From the NCBI GenBank assembly GCA_050330055.1, contig JBHJOF010000290.1, positions 1 to 12,371 of the forward strand: a stretch of DNA of 12,371 nt, written 5' to 3'. Positions 7,337-12,371 of the stretch are shown piece by piece; positions within the stretch are counted from its first letter, which is position 1; each line of letters starts with the position of its first letter. The translations under genes and the position numbers were made by a program. The notes beneath the pieces were generated by a model. The model was not told where the DNA came from and ran no database searches. It saw only the letters and a list, made by a program, of their open reading frames with translations. This DNA is from JBHJOF01 sp050330055 (lineage in GTDB: Bacteria; Pseudomonadota; Alphaproteobacteria; Kiloniellales; JAKSDN01).

Positions 7337-7810
7337 ATGGTGAGGAAGGGCAAGAGCGGCTCGAAGGAAGGAACAGGCGGCGCCTCTCCCTCTCAGCAGA
7401 TCGACGCGAGAATCGCGGCGCTGGGCGATTGGCGGGGCGAGACGCTCGCCCGGGTCCGAAGTCTCATCAAAGAGGCCGACCCAGACGTGGTCGAGGATGT
7501 GAAGTGGAGAAAGCCGTCGAACCCTATGGGGGTTCCGGTGTGGTCGCACGCCGGCATCATCTGCACCGGCGAGACCTACAAGGACAAGGTGAAGCTGACC
7601 TTCGCCAAGGGCGCTTCGCTCAAGGACCCTTCAGGCCTCTTCAACGCCAGCCTCGAAGGCAACACCAGGCGTGCCATCGATTTCCACAAGGGCAAAAAGA
7701 TCGATGAAGAGGCCTTGAAGGCGCTCATTCGCGCCGCCGTGGCGCTGAACACGTCGGTGCGCGCTGCCGCTGGCCAGGCCCGCTCTCAGAAGAGACCAAA
7801 GAGCGCTTGA
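7337..7810 (+). CDS. DUF1801 domain protein, copy 2 (tandem paralogue)
   Basis: A 157-residue protein lying 13 nt after copy 1, probably co-transcribed with it. It has a short basic, Gly/Ser-rich N-terminus (1-20), then QIDARIAALGDWRGETLARV, EADPDVVEDVKWRKP (47-60) and VPVWSHAGIICTGETYKDKV (67-86). Next come KLTFAKGASL (87-96) and a C-terminal helix with EEALKALIRAAV. The VKW core and the following K[VL].FAKGASL strand match the same family and the corresponding parts of copy 1. The two proteins share little sequence otherwise, so the duplication is old or the pair was assembled from separate family members. The frame is open further upstream, inside copy 1, but that part is a shadow; the ATG at 7337 is chosen. 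Function is unknown. Confidence 0.8.
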   Translation: MVRKGKSGSKEGTGGASPSQQIDARIAALGDWRGETLARVRSLIKEADPDVVEDVKWRKPSNPMGVPVWSHAGIICTGETYKDKVKLTFAKGASLKDPSGLFNASLEGNTRRAIDFHKGKKIDEEALKALIRAAVALNTSVRAAAGQARSQKRPKSA

Positions 7811-8192
7811 TCTCAAGCTCAATGTCATTCACGGCCTTGAGCCACGGCTGTCCGGTTCAGGGCGAGGCGCCAGTTATGTTATCCGCTTTGTTGATGCCCC
7901 CCTCCCTAACCCTCCCCCTCAAGGGGGGAGGGAAAAGCTAAGTGGCGCCGGCACTTGGTTCGCCTCCCCCCTTGAGGGGGAGGCGGCGCGAAGCGCCGGA
8001 GGGGGCTGGCGCGAAGCGCCGCAAAGGTCCATCGCTGATCCGAGTCCCGTTCCTGCCCAGGAGGCTGCTACGACAATGGAAGCAAAACCCTTGCGACGGA
8101 ACGCGGTCAGCTTAACCAGACCGCCGTGGCGAAGGCCGACCATGACGACGTGGGGACGATTGCGCACACGCGGCTAACGTCGAACCAGGCTC
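7811..8192. other. Intergenic region between DUF1801 pair and pentapeptide gene
   Basis: It holds a G/C-tract palindromic repeat cluster (7912-8021, listed separately) and otherwise no recognisable gene. A 33-codon open frame at 8076-8177 on the plus strand follows AGGAGG at 11 nt spacing. It encodes a strongly basic, compositionally odd peptide with no family resemblance, so I do not call it. No T-tract terminator is obvious for either flanking convergent gene. Confidence 0.5.
7912..8021. repeat. Composite palindromic repeat cluster
   Basis: Two exact 19-bp inverted copies of one word are present: CTCCCCCTCAAGGGGGGAG at 7912-7930 and its reverse complement at 7964-7982. Each copy is itself a hairpin; the second extends to 10-bp arms at 7961-7970/7976-7985. 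They are followed by two direct copies of GGCGCGAAGCGCCG (7985-7998 and 8008-8021), each a GGCGC/GCGCC mini-hairpin. This is the C-tract/G-tract dispersed intergenic element familiar from alphaproteobacterial genomes, sitting between two convergent genes. Confidence 0.75.
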
Positions 8193-9542
8193 TTAGACCA
8201 CTTCCGGCAGATCCTCATAGATCAGGCCGATGGCGCCGCGGGTGTCAGCGTCCTCCAGGTTGGCGCCGCGGGTGTCGGCGCCGCGCAGGTCGGCGTCTGT
8301 CAGCTTGGCCAGGCGCAGGTCGGCGCCGCGCAGGTCGGCGCGGCACAACCGCGCGCCCGACAGATTGGCGCCGCGCAGGTCCGCCTCGCTCAGGTCGGCG
8401 CCGTCGAGGCGGGCCCCGGCCAGGCGCACGGCGACGGCGGTCTTCGAGGCGCCGACCAGGGTCATCGGCGTCAGGCGGGCGCGGCGCAGCTTCGCCTGGG
8501 TCAGGTTGGCGCGTTCCAGCGACACGCCGCGCAGGTCCGCCTGGGTGAAGTCGGCCTCGATGGCCAGCGTGCCCGAGAGGTCGGCCATGGTCAGGCGGCA
8601 GCCGGAGAGCTGGCTGCCGCAGAGATTGGTCAGCGCCAGCTTGGCGGCCGAGAGATCGAGGCCGCTCAGGTCAATCTTCTCCAGGTCGTGGCGCGACAGG
8701 TCGGCCTGGCGGCCGTGCCGGCCGAGGGAGTCGATCCAGCTCTTGTGCTGGCGCACGATCTGCCGGATCGCCAGCTCGAGGTTGTCGAGCGACTTGGGCA
8801 GGATGGCGCGGCTGAGGTCGACGCCGACCAACTCGGCGTCCTTGAAGTGGGCGGCCGTCAGGTCGGCGTCGTCCAGGTTGGTTCGGCTGAGGATGGCGCC
8901 GCTCAGGATGGCGCCGTTCAGCAGGCAGCCGCTCAGGTTGGCGTCGGTCAGGTCGGCCCCGGTGAAGACGGCGCCGCGCAGGTCGGAGTTGGAGAGGTCG
9001 GCCAGGGCCAGCTTGGCGTTGCAGAAGATGGCGTTGCTGAGATCGGTGCGCGGCCCGATCAGGCGCCCCAGGCGGGCCGAGGTCAAGTTGGCCCCGGCCA
9101 GGTTGACGTTGTCGATCGAGGCCGCGCCGTGGTTCATCGGCACCAGGTTGCCCTGCCTGTCGCGGAACAGGATGAAGCCGTTGCGCATGTCGGCTTCCTC
9201 CAGGTTGGCGCCCTCGAGATTGGCATTGGACAACGCCGCGCCGCGCAGGTCGGCGCGCGATAGGTCGGCGCCGCTGAGCTCGGCGTGCTGCATCAGGGCG
9301 CCGAAGAGGTTGGCGTTGCGCAGGCAGCAGCCCGAGAGGTCGGTGGCGGTCAGGCGCGCGGCGACCATCTCGGCGCCGGTAAGATCGTGCCCGGATAGGA
9401 TCAGCTTGTGCGCGTCGACAAAGCTGAGGGTCAGCCGCTTGCCGCCGCGGACGCCGGTCATGTACCTGCGGTGCCCGTCGATGGCGGCATCCAGCTCGAG
9501 CTGGGTGATGACCCTGCGGGTCGCGTCTAGAACTGGATCCAT
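8193..9542 (-). CDS. Pentapeptide-repeat protein, 449 aa, two solenoid blocks
   Basis: The protein is dominated by A(D/N)LXX pentapeptide repeats (PF00805), which fold as a right-handed quadrilateral beta helix. Block 1 covers about residues 50-120 and 145-250, with a non-repeat insertion at 120-140 (RNGFILFRDRQGNLVPMNHG). Block 2 covers about 286-437. Each block is preceded by a similar helical segment: LELDAAIDGHRRYMTGVRGGKRLTLS (15-40) and NLELAIRQIVRQHKSWIDSLGRHGRQADLS (254-283). There is no signal peptide or transmembrane segment, so a cytosolic location is likely. The ATG at 9542 has GAGGA 4 nt upstream. Some family members mimic DNA and protect gyrase (Qnr, MfpA), but this protein lacks a clear uninterrupted Qnr layout and the function is unknown. 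Its DNA shows a 15-bp periodicity that creates long spurious frames on the other strand. Confidence 0.93.
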   Translation of the reverse strand: MDPVLDATRRVITQLELDAAIDGHRRYMTGVRGGKRLTLSFVDAHKLILSGHDLTGAEMVAARLTATDLSGCCLRNANLFGALMQHAELSGADLSRADLRGAALSNANLEGANLEEADMRNGFILFRDRQGNLVPMNHGAASIDNVNLAGANLTSARLGRLIGPRTDLSNAIFCNAKLALADLSNSDLRGAVFTGADLTDANLSGCLLNGAILSGAILSRTNLDDADLTAAHFKDAELVGVDLSRAILPKSLDNLELAIRQIVRQHKSWIDSLGRHGRQADLSRHDLEKIDLSGLDLSAAKLALTNLCGSQLSGCRLTMADLSGTLAIEADFTQADLRGVSLERANLTQAKLRRARLTPMTLVGASKTAVAVRLAGARLDGADLSEADLRGANLSGARLCRADLRGADLRLAKLTDADLRGADTRGANLEDADTRGAIGLIYEDLPEVV

Positions 9543-9764
9543 GGCGTCCTCGGCAGACCGGCCCTGGCAATTCGGACGGCCGGGCCGGCGGCCGGACTCG
9601 CGCCGGCCTTCGCCTGGCGGTCCGCAAGCCGGTAAAGGTCTGTTAGCTATAGAAGAGACCTCAAGAAATCCTTTACCCCTCGGGACCGCCCAGGGCGTCG
9701 CCGCCAGTTGTCTTAACGGCCGCTGATACTAGATCCCGAAGTCTTTGACCTAGCCCCCATGCTT

Positions 9765-9820
9765 GGCGGCCAAGGCCGCCTGCTTCGCGCGCGAGACGCC
9801 GCTTGCGGGCCAAGGCCCGC
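9765..9820. repeat. Two related GC hairpins 40 bp apart
   Basis: GGCGGCC-AA-GGCCGCC (9765-9780) and GCGGGCC-AA-GGCCCGC (9805-9820) are perfect 7-bp stems with the same AA loop. Both are preceded by GCTTG, giving an imperfect tandem unit of 40 bp. They may be part of the dispersed repeat that follows. Confidence 0.6.
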
Positions 9821-9838
9821 TCCTGCGGGCACGCGGCT

Positions 9839-9921
9839 CCTCAGCATGAGGTTGTAGCATGGTGATATAGAACACCATTCCTCATCCTGAGGAGCGTTCG
9901 AAGAACGCGTCTCGAAGGATG
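9839..9921. repeat. Dispersed palindromic repeat (CCTCATCCTGAGGAGC type)
   Basis: It starts with the palindrome CCTCAGCATGAGG (9839-9851). After a 28-nt spacer comes CCTCATCCTGAGG (9880-9892), a GCGTTC-GAA-GAACGC hairpin (9894-9908) and AGGATG (9916-9921), which closes an outer stem with CATCCT (9883-9888). The CCTCATCCTGAGGAGC...TCTCGAAGGATG layout is one I associate with intergenic repeats of Bradyrhizobium-like and related genomes. It is distinct from the repeat at the left edge. Confidence 0.65.
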
Positions 9922-9987
9922 GGCCATGGGTTTCGGTATTCGAGATAGCGTATGAGCCGCGCCACCCCGCCAGGGCCGGCGGCCGGC

Positions 9988-10023
9988 CAAAGAAAATCCC
10001 GGGATGACTGGGTCATCCCGGGA
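9988..10023 (-). terminator. Intrinsic terminator of the pilin gene
   Basis: Read on the minus strand, a perfect 12-bp stem (TCCCGGGATGAC / GTCATCCCGGGA; 9997-10008 and 10012-10023) with a 3-nt loop is followed at once by TTTTCTTT. It lies 68 nt after the Flp pilin stop codon. The stem word also resembles alphaproteobacterial dispersed repeats, but the T-tract fits a Rho-independent terminator. Confidence 0.75.
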
Positions 10024-10091
10024 GGTGGCTTCCTGAGGAGAGGAAGGGAGAGAAAGGCGGGGGCCAGGCGGACCGGGGCCCCTGCGTGGTC

Positions 10092-10274
10092 TCAGTTCCC
10101 CGCGGCGGCGTTGTTCAGCTGGCTCGACACGACGCCGAAAACGTCGTTGAGGGCGCTGCCGAGAGCATGAAGGGCGCCGATGGCCGCGACCGAGACCAGA
10201 GCCGCGATCAGCCCATATTCAATGGCTGTCGCGCCCGATTCGTCCGCGATGAAGTTACGAAGGGTGCGAAGCAT
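10092..10274 (-). CDS. flp: Flp-family type IVb pilin
   Basis: A 60-residue major-pilin-like protein. It has a short basic leader (MLRTLRNFIADESG), then the class IVb prepilin site G14/ATAIEY with Glu5 and Tyr6 of the mature chain. A hydrophobic assembly helix follows (GLIAALVSVAAIGALHAL), with a short polar tail (NDVFGVVSSQLNNAAAGN). The TadV-type prepilin peptidase normally cleaves after the Gly, and the Tad machinery assembles Flp fibres for adhesion. None of the tad/cpa genes is in this window, so this is an orphan or satellite pilin locus. The ATG at 10274 is chosen because GGAAGGAA precedes it at a good distance; a longer reading from 10292 or 10436 would add AT-rich leader sequence. 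It has its own AT-rich promoter region and a strong terminator. Confidence 0.93.
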   Translation of the reverse strand: MLRTLRNFIADESGATAIEYGLIAALVSVAAIGALHALGSALNDVFGVVSSQLNNAAAGN

Positions 10275-10316
10275 TGCCGTTTCCTTCCGCATGGGAGTTG
10301 CTGTGTCCTGAAAAGA

Positions 10317-10345
10317 AACATAGCAATTTTCTTTGAAGATTGCAA
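10317..10345 (-). promoter_or_regulatory. Candidate promoter of the Flp pilin gene
   Basis: On the minus strand TTGCAA (10345-10340) and TATGTT (10322-10317) are separated by 17 nt, placing transcription start about 35 nt upstream of the ATG. It lies in a markedly AT-rich stretch (about 10300-10440) that contrasts with the GC-rich surroundings. Other AT-rich hexamers nearby are possible alternatives. Confidence 0.4.
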
Positions 10346-10438
10346 TAGAAAAAATAGATTTTTCTCTAAAACTTGAAACAATATTTAATAAATACTGCAG
10401 AAAATGCGATTCAATTTTTTGGAAAATTACATGCATTT

Positions 10439-10468
10439 CTTGGGCCGACGTCTCTTGGGCCGACGTCC
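10439..10468. repeat. Two-copy 15-bp tandem repeat
   Basis: CTTGGGCCGACGTCT (10439-10453) is followed directly by CTTGGGCCGACGTCC (10454-10468), 14 of 15 identical. It sits at the sharp border between the AT-rich pilin promoter region and GC-rich sequence, in the spacer between the two pilin-type genes. Confidence 0.7.
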
Positions 10469-10509
10469 GCGGCCCTACGAACCGGCGCCAGGAAGAGAAG
10501 GAGGGTCGG

Positions 10510-10638
10510 CTAGAAGGAAATGCCCAGCGCGTCCCAGGCCAATACGCAGGCGATCAAGATCAGCCCGGCCACGAAGGCGCATTCCACGGCTGTGATGCCG
10601 GATCGGGCGGCGGTGTGAGCCTTCGGAAGCTTGGACAT
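10510..10638 (-). CDS. Very small Flp/TadE-like pilin or pseudopilin, 42 aa
   Basis: A 42-residue frame runs from ATG at 10638 to TAG at 10510. It reads as a basic leader MSKLPKAHTAARSG, then ITAVECAFVAGLILIACVLAWDALGISF. The leader ending in Gly14 and the Glu at mature position 5 followed by a hydrophobic helix are the class IVb prepilin signature. Position 6 is Cys instead of the usual Tyr, and there is almost no domain after the helix. GCGAGG precedes the ATG by 4 nt. It lies 235 nt upstream of the Flp pilin on the same strand, with the pilin promoter between them, so the two may be separately transcribed. It may be a minor pilin, a degenerate duplicate or a TadE-like stub. The frame, leader and site make it likely real despite its length. 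Confidence 0.68.
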   Translation of the reverse strand: MSKLPKAHTAARSGITAVECAFVAGLILIACVLAWDALGISF

Positions 10639-11229
10639 CCCGGCCTCGCTCTGTTCAGGGCTGCGTCCCGGCTGAATTCGTTAACGGAAGCCTAACATGC
10701 CCCAAGGCCCAAAACAATATTAAAATCAGAATTTATTGGTTATTTTGTTTAAGTTAAGATAAAAGTCATGATTTTTACTGTAGATCGTCACTGTATGCCG
10801 CTCTGCCGGGCGAGTGCTGCCGGCTTTGATCTTGCCGGCAACGCGGACCGGCGCTACCCCTCGGGGTGACCTTGCCCCAACTGTGAAACAGAATTCCAAG
10901 CATATCAACCCGCTAGAGCCGGACCCTGCGGTCGGGGCGTCGGGCCTCCGTCGGGCAGGCGGCTGCCAGCCGGGACGTCGCGGCGGCGCCTCGGCAGTTA
11001 ACGACGATTGTGTTATTTGCGAGGAGGGTCATTTAACTATAAACAGAACCTTCCCATGTGAAATAAAATCTGACTAAACTTGGTCCAGCTCGCGTTGTTC
11101 CGGTGGGCCGCCCCGACTGGCGCATCCCCCGACTGGCGCGTTCGGTGACACAGCGTGCGACAAGTGAAGGCAACGCGCGGAAAAGCGCGGATAAGACAAA
11201 GACGAAGGCGGATACAAGGGAACGGGGCC
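10639..11229. other. Intergenic region of about 590 nt, partly AT-rich
   Basis: I see no gene that I can support. The part nearest the small pilin (about 10710-10790) and a second patch (about 11025-11080) are AT-rich, unlike the rest. A small ACCCC-TC-GGGGT hairpin lies at 10856-10867. The two flanking genes are divergent, so both promoters should be here, but no convincing -35/-10 pair stands out for either. Confidence 0.45.
11111..11139. repeat. 13-bp direct repeat with 16-bp period
   Basis: CCCCGACTGGCGC occurs at 11111-11123 and again at 11127-11139, about 90 nt upstream of the small membrane protein gene. It might be a pair of regulator half-sites or chance; the sequence alone does not decide. 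Confidence 0.55.
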
Positions 11230-11586
11230 ATGCAGGCGATCATATCCGGCGCGACAGTTGTCCTGGTTGCGCTCAGCGTGACGGTCTATCTGTCACTCAT
11301 GGCCGTGCTGGCCTGCAAGCTGGTGCTGGAGGAGCCCGGCGTGCGCCGGGCCATGGTTCCGCCGCTGCTGCCGGTGTTCTGCCAGAACTGCGGCATTCCC
11401 TTCGCCATCCTCGGCTTCGCCCTGCGCTCGACCGACCTCGCGCTGGTCGCAATCCTGCTGATCGCCTTGGGCCTTGTGGTGCGCACCGAGACCTCGGCCT
11501 CGCTGCATCCCTCGATCGAGGCGCCGCTGCTGATGACGGCGATCGGCGCGCTTGGCGCCGTGGCCCTCTTCAACGTCATCGCCTGA
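11230..11586 (+). CDS. Small hydrophobic membrane protein with CxxC motif, unknown family
   Basis: A 118-residue protein that I do not recognise. Four hydrophobic stretches can be seen: about residues 4-31, 43-65 (interrupted), 68-86 and 98-117, suggesting three or four membrane helices. A CQNC pair (Cys51, Cys54) lies at the start of the second stretch, next to PPLLPVF; such a pair could bind metal, hold a cofactor or form a disulphide. A charged loop (EEPGVRR, 35-40) joins helices 1 and 2. The ATG at 11230 is preceded by AAGGGA at 8 nt and by GGGG. The frame remains open to 11155, but that segment is very Arg-rich and unlike the protein. It lies 98 nt before a thiamine-diphosphate enzyme gene in the same direction; co-transcription is possible but not shown. 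Confidence 0.78.
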   Translation: MQAIISGATVVLVALSVTVYLSLMAVLACKLVLEEPGVRRAMVPPLLPVFCQNCGIPFAILGFALRSTDLALVAILLIALGLVVRTETSASLHPSIEAPLLMTAIGALGAVALFNVIA

Positions 11587-11684
11587 CGCTTCCGGTCAAG
11601 CCTGCCTTCAGCCCGGCTTGTCAGCGGGCGGGCGCTGTGCGAAGCCTGCCGCACGACGGCGAGGCAGAGCAGCGGGACAAGGTG

Positions 11685-12371
11685 ATGGCGGGCAAGGGGC
11701 TGCGCTCGGGCGGGCAGATCCTGGTCGATCAGCTGCGGATTCATAGTGCCGGGCACGGCGCCGGGCTCACTTTCGGCGTGCCCGGCGAGAGCTATCTGCC
11801 AGTGCTCGACGCGCTCTACGATGCGCCCGAGCTGCGCTTCATTGTCTGCCGCCAGGAGGGCGGGGCGGCCATGATGGCCGAAGCCGCCGGCAAGCTGACC
11901 GGCCGGCCCGGTCTCTGCTTCGTGACCCGTGCGCCCGGCGCCACCAGCGCCAGCGCCGGAGTCCACATCGCCTTCCAGGATTCGACGCCGATGATCCTCT
12001 TCATCGGCCAGGTCGGCCGCGGCTTCCAGGAGCGCGAGGCCTTCCAGGAGATCGACTACCGGCGCATGTACGGGCCGCTCGCCAAGTGGGTGGCCGAGAT
12101 CGACGACCCGGCGCGCATCCCCGAGTTCGTCAGCCGCGCGTTTTACACGGCGACCGCCGGGCGGCCGGGGCCGGTGGTGCTGGCCCTGCCCGAGGACGTG
12201 CTGAGCGAGCAGGTCGCCGTGGCCGACGCCGGGCCCTACCAGCGCGTCGAGACGCATCCTGGTGCCGCGGATCTAGCCGCGCTGCGCGAGCGGCTGGCGG
12301 CGGCGAAGCGGCCCTTCGCGATCGTCGGCGGCGGCGGCTGGGACGCCGCGGCCTGCGCCGATTTCCAGGCC
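11685..12371 (+). CDS. Thiamine-diphosphate-dependent enzyme, acetolactate-synthase-like (partial, 3' end missing)
   Basis: The first 229 residues of a protein that runs off the window in frame. It shows the N-terminal TPP-binding pyrimidine domain of the IlvB/POX/benzoylformate-decarboxylase superfamily. It has FGVPGESYLPVLDAL (30-44), RFIVCRQEGGAAMMAEAAGK (51-70) with the catalytic Glu58, and FVTRAPGATSASAGVHIAFQ (79-98). DSTPMILFIGQV (99-110) and GRPGPVVLALPEDVL (159-173) follow, then the start of the central domain (FAIVGGGG, 211-218). Classical acetolactate synthases read T(S/R)GPGATN at the third motif; here Ala replaces the first Gly and Ser replaces Asn. That argues for a paralogue with a different 2-oxo-acid substrate rather than IlvB itself. 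The ATG at 11685 follows GGGACAAGG; the adjacent GTG at 11682 is an alternative. The substrate cannot be read from this part. Confidence 0.9.
   Translation, partial: MAGKGLRSGGQILVDQLRIHSAGHGAGLTFGVPGESYLPVLDALYDAPELRFIVCRQEGGAAMMAEAAGKLTGRPGLCFVTRAPGATSASAGVHIAFQDSTPMILFIGQVGRGFQEREAFQEIDYRRMYGPLAKWVAEIDDPARIPEFVSRAFYTATAGRPGPVVLALPEDVLSEQVAVADAGPYQRVETHPGAADLAALRERLAAAKRPFAIVGGGGWDAAACADFQA

Larger units (their letters stand above)
9543..10091. other. Intergenic region rich in palindromes between pentapeptide and pilin genes
   Basis: No credible gene lies here. From left to right it holds a nested hairpin upstream of the pentapeptide gene (GGTAAAGG 9631-9638 / CCTTTACC 9670-9677, with inner AGGTCT/AGACCT), a pair of GC hairpins, a dispersed palindromic repeat and the pilin terminator. 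The last three are listed separately. The pentapeptide gene promoter must lie in its left part, but I cannot place it. Confidence 0.5.

Noticed and set aside
8076..8177. A 33-codon frame with AGGAGG upstream
   Set aside because: The ribosome-binding spacing is long (11 nt) and the Arg/Thr/Trp/Pro-rich peptide looks like random GC-rich translation.
8200..9400. CRISPR-like spaced repeats (many copies of CAGGTCGGCG)
   Set aside because: The repeats have a 15-bp coding period and encode ADLXX pentapeptides; there are no unique spacers of constant length.
8230..9726. A 498-codon open frame on the plus strand opposite the pentapeptide gene
   Set aside because: Its Arg/Ser/Ala-rich, repetitive product is the antisense shadow of the 15-bp pentapeptide periodicity in GC-rich DNA; it has no domain and no plausible start signals.

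Overview
The window is GC-rich (roughly two thirds G+C by eye). It carries an aerobic-type cobalamin pathway gene pair, a TonB-dependent receptor, an orphan Flp pilin and several dispersed palindromic repeats of the kind common in Alphaproteobacteria. I infer an alphaproteobacterium, perhaps a Rhodospirillales/Reyranella-like or Bradyrhizobium-like soil bacterium. No rRNA, tRNA, transposase, integrase or CRISPR array is visible.

Left part (1-6186): a palindromic repeat lies upstream of cobA (uroporphyrinogen-III C-methyltransferase). cobB (cobyrinate/hydrogenobyrinate a,c-diamide synthase) lies 3.8 kb further on in the same direction. Between them, on the opposite strand, sits a two-gene iron-uptake cassette: a 741-residue TonB-dependent receptor followed 10 nt later by a four-helix PepSY membrane protein. 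The receptor has a well-formed promoter region with a Fur-like box overlapping -35/-10 and a perfect 8-3-8 dyad just upstream. The PepSY gene ends tail-to-tail with cobA, the stop codons overlapping by 4 nt.

Middle (6230-9542): a secreted protein with two peptidoglycan-binding domains, two tandem DUF1801-type small proteins, a repeat-rich spacer, and on the minus strand a 449-residue pentapeptide-repeat protein. That protein looks internally duplicated: a helical cap plus solenoid, present twice.

Right part (9543-12371): a repeat-rich spacer leads to a minus-strand pilin locus with a strong intrinsic terminator, a 60-residue Flp pilin and an AT-rich promoter region. A very short (42-residue) second pilin-like gene has the prepilin G/xxxxE signature but Cys in place of Tyr. 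After about 590 nt without a clear gene come a small four-helix CxxC membrane protein and the 5' part of a thiamine-diphosphate enzyme of the acetolactate-synthase superfamily, cut by the window end.

I found no clearly new defence or mobile system. The points most worth a second look are the small pilin-like gene, the duplicated pentapeptide architecture, the cassette between cobA and cobB with its double operator, and the altered TPP-enzyme motif.
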